NCBI RefSeq assembly: GCF_042767895.1
Contig: NC_091576.1
Coordinates: 34,557,066 to 34,567,065 of the forward strand
Direction: 5' to 3'
Length of the DNA stretch: 10,000 bases
Origin: Penaeus vannamei
Lineage: Eukaryota > Arthropoda > Malacostraca > Decapoda > Penaeidae
Under the pieces are notes generated by a model, which saw only the letters and a program-made list of their open reading frames with translations, had not been told where the DNA came from and searched no databases. Positions 1 to 9,590 of this stretch are shown here, piece by piece; position 1 is the first letter of the stretch; every line of letters starts with the position of its first letter. The translations under genes and the position numbers were made by a program.

Positions 1-310
1 GCTGGTATTATCACTATTATTGCTGTTATTATCATTATCATCATTGTTGTTGTTGATATTATTACTATCAACATTATTATTATTACCATTATTGTTACTG
101 TCATCTTCCTCATCACCACCATAATCATTTTATTTTTATCATGATTAGCATTATCAGTATCATTATCATGATCATTCTCATCAATATGATAATTTTATTT
201 ATATTCTTATTATCATAATTCCTTATATCATCATTATCTTTATCAGTGCCATTACGATTACCATTACCATTATTGATATCATCACAATTAACGACACCAT
301 TATCATTGTC
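1..310. repeat. Imperfect ATT/ATC trinucleotide repeat tract
   Basis: The first 310 bases are almost entirely interrupted ATT, ATC and related triplets on the plus strand. No gene is supported; the open frame over 246-428 is a translation of this repeat and its flank. The tract lies downstream of the minus-strand gene's poly(A) site. Confidence 0.85.
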
Positions 311-382
311 AAAATCATCCTGTACCTCTTTATTTTCTAAACATTTCTTTGTGGTTCCGTGCGTACAGACAGATAAAATATA

Positions 383-396
383 CCCCCCCCCCCCCC
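383..396. repeat. Homopolymer C run (14 bases)
   Basis: An uninterrupted run of 14 C on the plus strand. Its length is prone to sequencing or slippage error. Confidence 0.9.
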
Positions 397-544
397 GCCT
401 TGTTCACCAGCCAGGGTACAGTTCATAGATATGAATATTAGATACGTATGCGTTACCATCTGCCCTCTCTTGTATACGATATTTTTTCTTTGTATCTTCT
501 TTTTTCTTTGCTCCATATCATTTTACTTCTTTTTTTTATATATG

Positions 545-685
545 TGTTTGTGTGTGTGTGTGAGTTTGTGTTTATGCGTATATGTATGTGTGTATATATA
601 TATACATATATACGAATGTATGTATATATGTATATATGCATGTATACACACACACATGCATATGTATGTGTGTGTGTGTGCCATA
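545..685. repeat. Compound TG/TA/CA microsatellite
   Basis: Alternating TGTG, TATA, GTAT and CACA blocks, ending in a pure TG run. Overlapping open frames on both strands here are alternating-codon artefacts rich in Tyr, Ile, Cys, Val, Thr and His. The tract lies just past the predicted 3' end of the minus-strand gene. Confidence 0.9.
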
Positions 686-724
686 GGAAAGGGGTTTGAG
701 AGAAAAAACAAACTTTTATCACAA

Positions 725-730
725 TTTATT
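725..730 (-). terminator. Polyadenylation signal AATAAA of the minus-strand SOUL gene
   Basis: AATAAA is read on the minus strand at 730-725, about 200 bases after the TAA stop. It is followed downstream (minus-strand direction) by a T-rich stretch around 695-712 typical of a cleavage/polyadenylation region. The predicted 3'UTR is therefore about 215 nt. Confidence 0.55.
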
Positions 731-925
731 CAGATCACCAAATGTTCGTTATCACTGAATACTTTTCAGTCCTGAACTCTAACTAAAGCAAAATTTTGCA
801 GGTGCAGAAGGTCGTCATTCCAGAAGCAGCAATCCGGAAGCGACGCCGAAGGCCCTCCGGCGCAGCGCCATCGCGTCCGGCTCTTGGACGTCGTCGACGG
901 GGCGGAACCAGCACGGCAGCGGTTC

Positions 926-3786
<2,861 letters not shown>

Positions 3787-3796
3787 GATCTGCAAA

Positions 3797-3990
3797 AATA
3801 ATTATCATTACCAATTTTATCATTACTGCTATTTCAGTAGTATTATTGTTACTGTTATAATTTTCCTTATCATTATCATCTGCATCATTATCACTGTTAT
3901 CATTATTATTTCCAATATCGGTATAGTTATTGTTATTGTTGTCCTAGTTTCATTATTATTATTATTATCATTATCAATATCACCAGCATT
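3797..3990. repeat. ATT/ATC triplet-rich tract at the 3' end of the left 5'UTR intron
   Basis: Imperfect ATT/ATC triplets on the plus strand. In the gene's direction these read as AAT/GAT, so the intron lacks a long polypyrimidine tract; only a short T run precedes the CAG acceptor. It mirrors 8358-8553. Confidence 0.8.
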
Positions 3991-4517
3991 ATCATATTTG
4001 TGTGTGCATGAATAAGTTTGTACGTGAATGTTTTAGCGTTTTTGTGTGGTTGTTTACATTGTATATATACATGTGTGTGTGAGTGGCATATTGAGATGGA
4101 GATATATTACAAAAGACACCAACAAAGAAACAAATTTAGATAGCCATCTTAGAACGCAGAATATGCAGCCAAATTTGATTTCGAAACTGAAATATGTCAA
4201 TTAATTCCCCGAATGAATAAGCAATAGGTCTAGATATGGCGCAGCTTGAGATTTCAAAAGACATATAGGAGAAGGACGATCGAGGAGGAAGACCTGAATC
4301 CTGAATTGATAATAGTGTTTAGTAAAGCCGCAGATGAAGTAGGAAGAGCAAATAAATTCGAAAATAACGGTCAAGGTTTGCAAACGAGGAGGAATAAGCA
4401 ACTGAAAACAAGCAGATCAGAGCAGATATAGATGGATGAAAAAAGGAGAAAAAAATGAGCGTGCGTCTCTCTATATATACATGTGAGGAGAAACACAAGA
4501 ATTGGCCAGCCGTAAAC

Positions 4518-4525
4518 TGACGTCA
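4518..4525. promoter_or_regulatory. CRE/ATF octamer in the left 5'UTR intron
   Basis: Perfect palindrome TGACGTCA, about 470 bases downstream of the presumed minus-strand start. It is kept in the mirror intron. Confidence 0.35.
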
Positions 4526-4963
4526 GAGAAAGAGCGAAGGACCTCATTTAAAAGGCTAAATAGGACAAAGTCGGAAAAGAAGATGCAGAGAAAAGAAAAT
4601 TAAAAAGAGGATGATAAATTCAGCAAAATAACGCTATATGAATATGCTTGGATTAAAAATAAATCCCACAAGAGAGATTGCATATTAACATACCTGTTAA
4701 AGAAAGCAACAGTTACAATGTGCCTTGAGTTAGACTATTTGCTTTCCTTTTACGTAAATTGAAAGCACGACTTCCAGAAACATGTTGCAATGCGGTTCTC
4801 ACTCTGACTCACAAGGAAGGAGATATTGCGTCATTTCGCTTACTATCAAAACCTGCAGACGCTGGTCTCGAGAGTTCCCACGAACAGATTCAGTGATCTC
4901 GTTCTCTCTCTCTATGTATGTGTGTGCGTGTGTGCGTGCGTGCACATGGTCTTTCTGTCTTAC

Positions 4964-4995
4964 CTTCAAATCCTTTGGTTTCCCGGCCTGTGACT
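4964..4995 (-). other. Predicted non-coding first exon (5'UTR) of the minus-strand SOUL gene
   Basis: A 32-base exon is predicted from the initiator A at 4995 to a strong donor (GAAG|GTAAGA, GT at 4963-4962). Its partner acceptor is TTTTTGCAG ending at 3790, three bases before the start codon, leaving ATC directly upstream of the ATG. The 1173-base intron between them is 3790-4963. The 32 bases are identical to 7348-7379 in the other arm, while neighbouring intron sequence has diverged. That supports the exon but does not prove it. The total predicted 5'UTR is 35 nt. Confidence 0.6.
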
Positions 4996-5000
4996 GAGCA
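4990..5000 (+). promoter_or_regulatory. Candidate antioxidant/Maf response element overlapping the left initiator
   Basis: GTGACTGAGCA fits the RTGACnnnGC antioxidant-response consensus, bound in animals by CNC-bZIP/small Maf dimers (Nrf2, Bach1; CncC in arthropods). It overlaps the presumed transcription start. The motif match is seen directly; occupancy is inference. A single 11-bp match could be chance, because the initiator TCAGT supplies part of it. Confidence 0.35.
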
Positions 5001-5021
5001 TTCCCCTGAAGTCCTTATATA
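4993..5021 (-). promoter_or_regulatory. Core promoter of the minus-strand SOUL gene (TATA box plus initiator)
   Basis: Read on the minus strand, TATATAAG occupies 5021-5014 and the arthropod initiator TCAGT occupies 4997-4993, with the presumed +1 A at 4995. The spacing is 26 bases, slightly shorter than the usual 30 or so. The same pair is kept at the same spacing in the other arm. The initiator is embedded in a match to the antioxidant/Maf response consensus (4990-5000). Confidence 0.6.
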
Positions 5022-5023
5022 TC

Positions 5024-5335
5024 CTGATAGCTTCGACTCCTCCTACTTCCCCTCTCCCTCCCGCTCATCTCCCTCCCCCTGCTTCTCATTCTATTCTTCC
5101 TCCTCCCCCTTCTCCTGTCCCATCCCATCCAACCCTCTTTCTCCATATCACTAATGCCCCCTACCCCTCTTCTACACCTCACCTCACCTCAACCCACTTC
5201 TCCCTCCAACCACCCCTCTTTCCCCTTCCCCCCTTTTCCCCTCCCCAATCCTCCCTCCAACCTCCCCATTTCCTCCTCTTCCATCCAACTTCCACTATCC
5301 CCCCTCCTACCTCCCCCCTTTCCCTCCCCCCTCTC
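5024..5335. repeat. C/T-rich tract upstream of the left promoter
   Basis: About 310 bases of nearly pure pyrimidine on the plus strand, with many CCTCC, CCCC and CTTCC blocks, directly upstream of the minus-strand TATA box. Proline/serine-rich open frames across it are composition artefacts. Its counterpart at 7255-7320 is only about 70 bases long. Confidence 0.85.
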
Positions 5336-5559
5336 CGAAGTCAGTGTTCACGACAACGCGTAATTGCCTGTTCTCCTCCCGTGTTTCCTGCCCTGTGTGC
5401 GCTGCTTATGCAACGGCGATTTTAACCTCTACCGGCGCATTGCGTATTCGATTCTGGAGGTATTTTCTTTTTTAGTTGTTTCATTTGTTTGTCTTATAGG
5501 TAAGTGTTATTCGTATTGCTTGAGCGTCTCTCTCTACACACACGCGTACATACACACAT

Positions 5560-5563
<4 letters not shown>

Positions 5564-5642
<79 letters not shown>

Positions 5643-5667
5643 TATATGTATATGTGCATATATATAT

Positions 5668-5738
<71 letters not shown>
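5564..5738. repeat. Long (AT)n microsatellite in two blocks
   Basis: About 37 pure AT units at 5564-5637, a short TG/CA-containing interruption, then about 34 more units at 5670-5738. Being self-complementary, it can extrude as a cruciform. Tyr-Ile open frames on both strands are artefacts. Confidence 0.97.
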
Positions 5739-5741
<3 letters not shown>

Positions 5742-5830
5742 TTGTATGAACTACGTACCCATGGCCAGGTGTCCCGTACTATCAACTCCCTTTGCTTTTA
5801 CTGGTAAGGACACGTCTGTACCTAATTTGC
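5739..5830. repeat. Inner, more diverged extension of the left inverted arm
   Basis: Just inside the AT repeat, this segment matches the reverse complement of about 6880-6956, sharing blocks such as CCATGGCCAGG, ATCAACTCCCTTT-like and CACGTCTG. Identity is clearly lower than in the outer arms and there are several indels. The match fades past about 5830, which gives the approximate limit of the non-duplicated centre. Confidence 0.7.
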
Positions 5831-6049
5831 ATCCTTCAGCAGCCCTCGCGCCCCCAGATGTGTCACTCAGAGTCGCGTCTTCGTTATACCATTGTCGTTT
5901 TTTTCTCAATTCATCTGTCCTGCCTGTTTTTAGCTTGTTTTTGTGCTTTCATATATACACTCGCTTTTACTGTCTGTATTACTAGTTGTTATTGGTTATC
6001 TAACTGAATTTTAAGATACCGTTTTTCACCTACAGGTATTTCTTTCTTA

Positions 6050-6075
6050 CAATTCATATCGTAAGATATGAATTG
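6050..6075. repeat. Perfect 11-bp hairpin with a 4-base loop
   Basis: CAATTCATATC at 6050-6060 and its exact reverse complement at 6065-6075 flank the loop GTAA. It is AT-rich, with no T run suggesting termination. Confidence 0.8.
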
Positions 6076-6252
6076 CTTGCTGACTCATCTTGGGGTGAAG
6101 GGACTACGCCTTTTAAATGTCGTATTTAAGTCCATCTAAATTGTTTTTATTCCCTCTTATTTGTATTTTTTCTCTTAATATATGTTACGACATTCCACCT
6201 GCTATTTTTAGATTGCAATCTGGTTTTACGTCGTATTATTTTACGTGACTGA

Positions 6253-6324
6253 TGACGTCACAGAATGTATATGTAAGACCCAATTTTCCCGCCAAATAGT
6301 CAGCCGATGGCAGCCAGCGCATGC
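6253..6324. promoter_or_regulatory. Cluster of promoter-like motifs in the central spacer
   Basis: Within 72 bases there is a perfect CRE/ATF octamer TGACGTCA (6253-6260), a CCAAT (6280-6284), an E2F-like TTTCCCGCC (6285-6293) and an NRF1-like GCGCATGC (6317-6324). Each is a weak call alone; together they resemble a TATA-less arthropod promoter or enhancer. No transcript is visible from sequence. Confidence 0.35.
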
Positions 6325-6492
6325 ACTATTAACCCTTTTGACCTGAGAACGCCGGTTGTCAGAGCTACAACAACACTGTGATGCCTTAAGTTATATTTCA
6401 TTAGCTTTACTTTTATCTTTTTTATTTACTATCCTCTCAGGACATGATGTGCTTATTTTATTTTTTCTGTGCTTTTGCTTGCTTTTAGCCTT

Positions 6493-6545
6493 TGTCATTT
6501 TCTTTCGAGATGAAGTCATTATTTTCATTTTCTTTCGAGATGAAG
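6493..6545 (+). repeat. Two-copy 30-bp tandem direct repeat
   Basis: TCATTTTCTTTCGAGATGAA and adjoining bases occur at 6493-6515 and again at 6523-6545, with one internal difference in the compared 23 bases. It is not present in either arm. Confidence 0.8.
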
Positions 6546-6972
6546 CTTTAGCGCTTCTAAACTGCCGTGCTTGAGGATCACTAAGGATTCCTCCCTTTTT
6601 ATCCAGCTTTTAACGAAAGGCTTTAGCAAAGCACTTCACTTTGAATTTACTTTTATTTGTTCACGGCAGGTGTTTAATACAACGATTATAGGGACCGTTT
6701 CTACTATTACTTTGTGTTACCTGGTTTCATCAATTAGTATTTTCCAATGTTTTATTTTTTTGATCACTTAAGATTGATTAATCTAAACGTTAAGGAGAGA
6801 CGCGCTAGAACTTGCCCCCAAGTTGTACTTCACGCTGCCACATCTCAAAGGGAACTGTACTTAAGAGGTACATCAGGCTCAGACGTGACCCTTGCCAGTA
6901 AAAAGGGAGTTAATAGTGCGGGACCCCTGGCCATGGATAATTAGTTGATACAAAGCTATACATATGTGTGTC

Positions 6973-7007
6973 TGCGCGCGCGTGTGTGTGTATGTGTGCG
7001 CGCGCGC

Positions 7008-7074
<67 letters not shown>
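6973..7074. repeat. (CG)n/(TG)n alternating purine-pyrimidine tract
   Basis: CG blocks at about 6974-6982 and 6998-7010, then about 32 pure TG units to 7074. Alternating CG/TG of this length is a classic Z-DNA-forming sequence. It occupies the place mirrored by the (AT)n tract on the other arm. Confidence 0.95.
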
Positions 7075-7079
<5 letters not shown>

Positions 7080-7254
7080 AACCAAACAGCTAAAAGAGAA
7101 AATACATCTAGAATTTTCCTCTGAACAGGATCCCGTGCGTCTTACATACGCAATGCGCCGGTAGATGTTAAAATCGCCGTTGCATAAGCAGCGCACACAG
7201 GGCAGGAAACACGGGAGGAGAGCAGGCAATTAGGCGTTGTCGTGAACACTGACT

Positions 7255-7320
7255 TCGGAGGGGGGGGGGGGTGGAGAGGTAAATGGGGAAGGTTGGAGGC
7301 GGGGGGAGGAAAGGGAAAGG
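7255..7320 (+). repeat. G-rich tract upstream of the right promoter
   Basis: A run of about 12 G, then further GGGG, GGG and GGGGGG runs within 65 bases. This satisfies the simple four-run G-quadruplex pattern on the coding strand, 30-95 bases before the TATA box. Confidence 0.75.
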
Positions 7321-7321
7321 A

Positions 7322-7350
7322 TATATAAGGACTTCAGGGGAATGCTCAGT
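7322..7350 (+). promoter_or_regulatory. Core promoter of the plus-strand SOUL gene (TATA box plus initiator)
   Basis: TATATAAG at 7322-7329 is followed by the initiator TCAGT at 7346-7350, with the presumed +1 at 7348. A G-rich tract (7255-7320) lies immediately upstream, and a 32-base exon with a good splice donor lies immediately downstream. This arrangement is mirrored at 4993-5021. Confidence 0.6.
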
Positions 7351-7353
7351 CAC
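7343..7353 (+). promoter_or_regulatory. Candidate antioxidant/Maf response element overlapping the right initiator
   Basis: TGCTCAGTCAC is the mirror of the element at 4990-5000, again straddling the presumed start at 7348. It is conserved without change between the two arms, but so is the whole 32-base first exon. Conservation therefore does not single out this motif. Confidence 0.35.
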
Positions 7354-7379
7354 AGGCCGGGAAACCAAAGGATTTGAAG
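7348..7379 (+). other. Predicted non-coding first exon (5'UTR) of the plus-strand SOUL gene
   Basis: This is the mirror of 4964-4995 with identical sequence. It runs from the initiator A at 7348 to the donor GAAG|GTAAGA with GT at 7380-7381. The downstream acceptor is TTTTTGCAG ending at 8563, followed by ATC and the ATG at 8567. The 5'UTR intron spans 7380-8563. Its placement 26 bases after a TATA box makes it a plausible transcript start; no transcript evidence is available here. Confidence 0.6.
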
Positions 7380-7820
7380 GTAAGACAGAAATACCATGTG
7401 CACGCACGCACGCATGCACACACATACATAGAGAGAGAGAACGAGATCACTGAATCTGTTCGTAGGAACTCTCGAGACCAGCGTCTGCAGGTTTTGATAG
7501 TAAGCGAAATGACGCAATATCTCCCGAGCTCCTTCCTTGTGAGTCAGAGTGAGAACCGCATTGCAACATGTTTCTGGAAGTCGTGCTTTCAATTTACGAA
7601 AGGAAAGCAAATAGTCTAACTCAAGGCATATTGTAACTTTTGCTTTCTTTAACAGGTATGTTAATATGCAATCTCTATTGTCGGATTTATTTTCAATCCA
7701 AGCATATTCATATAGCGTTATTTTGCTGAATTTATCATCCTCTTTTTAATTTTCTTTTCTCTGCTTCTTTTCCGACTTTGTCCTATTTAGCCTTTTAAAT
7801 GAGGTCCTTCGCTCTTTCTC

Positions 7821-7828
7821 TGACGTCA
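7821..7828. promoter_or_regulatory. CRE/ATF octamer in the right 5'UTR intron
   Basis: Perfect TGACGTCA, mirror of 4518-4525, about 475 bases downstream of the presumed plus-strand start. Confidence 0.35.
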
Positions 7829-8357
7829 GTTTACGGCTGGCCAATTCTTGTGTTTCTCCTCACATGTATATATAGAGAGACGCACGCTCACTTTCTTTTT
7901 TTCTCCTTTTTTTCATCCATCTATATCTGCTCTAATCTGCTTGTTTTCAGTTGCTTATTCCTCCTCGTTTGCAAACCTTGACCGTTATTTTCGAATTTAT
8001 TTGCTCTTCCTACTTCATCTGCGGCTTTACTAAACACTATCATCAATTCAGGATTCAGGTCTTCCTCCTCGATCGTCCTTCTAGATGTCTTTTGAAATCT
8101 CAAGCTGCACCATATCTAGACCTATTGCTTATTCATTCGGGGAATTGATTTACATATTTCAGTTTCGAAATCAAATTTGGCTGCATATTCTGCGTTCCAA
8201 GATGGCTATCTAAATTTGTTTCTTTGTTGGTTTTTGCAATATAACTCCATCTCAATATGCCACTTACACATATGTATATATACAGTGTAAACAACCACAC
8301 AAAAACGCTAAAACATTCACGTACAAACTTATTCATGCACACACACACACACACGCA

Positions 8358-8553
8358 AATATGATAATGCTGATGATATTGATAATGATAATAATAATAA
8401 TGAAAATAGGACAATAATAACAATAACTATAATGATATTGGAAATAAGAAGGGGAACAATGATAATGATGCAGATGATAATGATAAGGAAAATAATAACA
8501 GTAACAATAATACTAATGAAATAGCAGTAATGATAATATCAATAATGATAATT
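8358..8553. repeat. AAT/GAT triplet-rich tract at the 3' end of the right 5'UTR intron
   Basis: Mirror of 3797-3990. Short CA repeats (8338-8354) flank it. No coding function is supported. Confidence 0.8.
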
Positions 8554-8566
8554 ATTTTTGCAGATC

Positions 8567-8966
8567 ATGAAGAAGCTACTTGTCTGCCTAGCCGTGCTGG
8601 CTGTCACTCTAGCCTTCGTGAGTTTTATTTCCTTTCTTAAATTTTCTTTAAATCTTTCCATTTGCGTGGAATATGCGTCAATGCAAGTAAGAATGAATAA
8701 TGAGGAGAATGAGGATATGTGAAGTTAGTATTAATCTCCATGAAGATAATTTAATGAGTTACTTTTTTATCTCAGGATCTGGACGACGCAGAACCGGAGG
8801 AGATTGCACCGTATACTGTTATCAAAGATGCTGGGGTGAGAATTTTATTGTATTGATCGTAGATAAGGTGAGAAACAGAGTAAGAGAGAGAGAGAGAGAG
8901 TGAGTGAATGAGAGTGAGAGTGAGATAAAAAAAAAAAAGAAAGAAAGAAAGAGAGAGAGATAAAAA

Positions 8967-9044
<78 letters not shown>

Positions 9045-9289
9045 AACAGAGAGAAAGATAAAGTACACGGATGAAGAGAAGACCTTTATGTAAAACCTAA
9101 CGCCCACCTCCACTATCCACCGGAAACTAAGCCACACCCACTAAAGCCTCCCTTCTCCCGCCCAGTCGTACGAGCTGAGGGTGTACGAGTCGGCCAAGTG
9201 GGCGTGCCACGACGAGATGCGAAAGCGGCCCAAGATGTACACCAGCTTCATGAAGCTCTTCGGCTACATCACGGGCGAGAACGAGAAGG
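8567..9289 (+). CDS. Second SOUL heme-binding gene copy, exons 1-3, truncated by the window end
   Basis: Coding exons 8567-8617, 8776-8835 and 9166-9289 match exons 1-3 of the minus-strand copy in length, phase and splice sites. They encode residues 1-78 plus the first base of codon 79. The predicted peptide is identical to the other copy: signal peptide 1-17, acidic linker, and the N-terminal half of the SOUL domain ending in the YITGENEK motif. The only coding difference I find is one synonymous third-position change (ATC here, ATT in the other copy) at the isoleucine of the VIKDAG stretch. Intron 3 begins at 9290 and runs off the right edge. Exons 4-6 (INMTAPV, TFGGW and NRRNEVWFV segments) must lie beyond 10000 if this copy is intact; that cannot be judged here. 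Nothing visible marks it as a pseudogene: promoter, first exon and all splice sites seen are preserved. Confidence 0.9.
8881..9058. repeat. (GA)n microsatellite in intron 2 of the plus-strand gene
   Basis: Orthologous repeat to 3291-3477, read on the opposite strand. It has an A-rich interruption near 8927-8945 and one pure GA block of roughly 70 bases. Confidence 0.95.
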
Positions 9290-9590
9290 GTGAGGCTGTG
9301 ACGGGGCTTCGTGTGTGCTTCGTTAGGATCCGTTGGTCCTTGTAGAGGCTGGCGTGAAGGAAGTGAATGCTGATGGTTAAGGTTGCTTTGGTGCTTCGTT
9401 ATGATTCACTGTTCATTGTTGAGGCGAGAAGGAAAGTGAGTGAAAACAGGTAAGGCTGTGCGTCTGCTTCACTGCGACATTTCTTCGTCGTAGAACATGG
9501 TATAAAAGAAGATGGATGGTAAGGCTGCAATGATGCTTCGTGTGTGCTTCAGTATAATTCATTATTCGCTGCAATGAACGATTCAGTAAG
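9289..9590 (+). repeat. Degenerate four-copy tandem repeat in intron 3 (right copy)
   Basis: Units start at about 9289, 9375, 9449 and 9518. Their openings are GGTGAGGCTG, GGTTAAGGTTG, GGTAAGGCTG and GGTAAGGCTG. Each then has a TGCTTCGT/TGCTTCAC-like block and a loosely similar second half. Copies are strongly diverged, so the repeat predates the inverted duplication, in which both arms carry all four. Confidence 0.6.

Larger units (their letters stand above)
3790..4963 (-). other. 5'UTR intron of the minus-strand gene
   Basis: Apart from the triplet tract at its 3' end and a CRE-like octamer, this 1.2 kb segment is AT-rich and contains nothing I can support as a gene. A 60-codon frame on the plus strand (about 4246-4431) also stays open in the mirror segment, but it has no ATG start. 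Confidence 0.55.
5830..6870. other. Non-duplicated centre between the two arms, no gene seen
   Basis: About 1 kb of AT-rich sequence with no convincing open reading frame: the open frames here are short, T-rich and hydrophobic, and lack splice or start context. It holds a hairpin (6050-6075), a cluster of promoter-like motifs (6253-6324) and a short tandem direct repeat (6493-6545). It lies between two divergent promoters, so shared control elements could sit here. Confidence 0.6.
7380..8563 (+). other. 5'UTR intron of the plus-strand gene
   Basis: Mirror of 3790-4963. It holds short CACG/CACA and GA repeats near 7398-7441, a CRE-like octamer at 7821-7828 and the triplet tract at 8358-8553. 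Otherwise it is unremarkable AT-rich sequence. Confidence 0.55.

Noticed and set aside
431..775. Open frames on both strands across 431-775
   Set aside because: They are translations of TG/TA/CA microsatellite and its T-rich flank, giving Tyr/Val/Cys/His strings on every frame.
4246..4431. Sixty-codon frame antisense to the gene, open in both arms (also 7921-8103), with a near in-frame small deletion between them
   Set aside because: It begins with TTG and has no in-frame ATG. The two arms are recent copies, so shared openness is weak evidence, and it lies inside an intron with no recognisable domain.
5154..5363. Proline/serine-rich open frame
   Set aside because: It is produced by the C/T-rich tract next to the promoter. 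The mirror arm lacks most of it, and it has no start or splice context.
6329..6345. TTAACCCTTTT at the spacer, resembling the end of a piggyBac-like miniature element
   Set aside because: I could not find a matching inverted end with a TTAA duplication in the spacer.
6771..6784. Small AGATT/AATCT hairpin
   Set aside because: A 5-bp AT-rich stem is expected by chance in this composition.
5739..6956. Foldback transposon explanation for the inverted arms
   Set aside because: The arms contain an intact spliced host gene with promoter. No transposase, terminal motif or target-site duplication is visible, so segmental inverted duplication fits better.
6879..7229. 116-codon minus-strand frame and its relative at 5364-5561 sharing an LPCFLPCVRCLCNGDFN peptide
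   Set aside because: The shared peptide comes from the inverted duplication just upstream of both promoters. Frames diverge into repeats and different sequence inside the arm edge, and nothing resembles a known domain.
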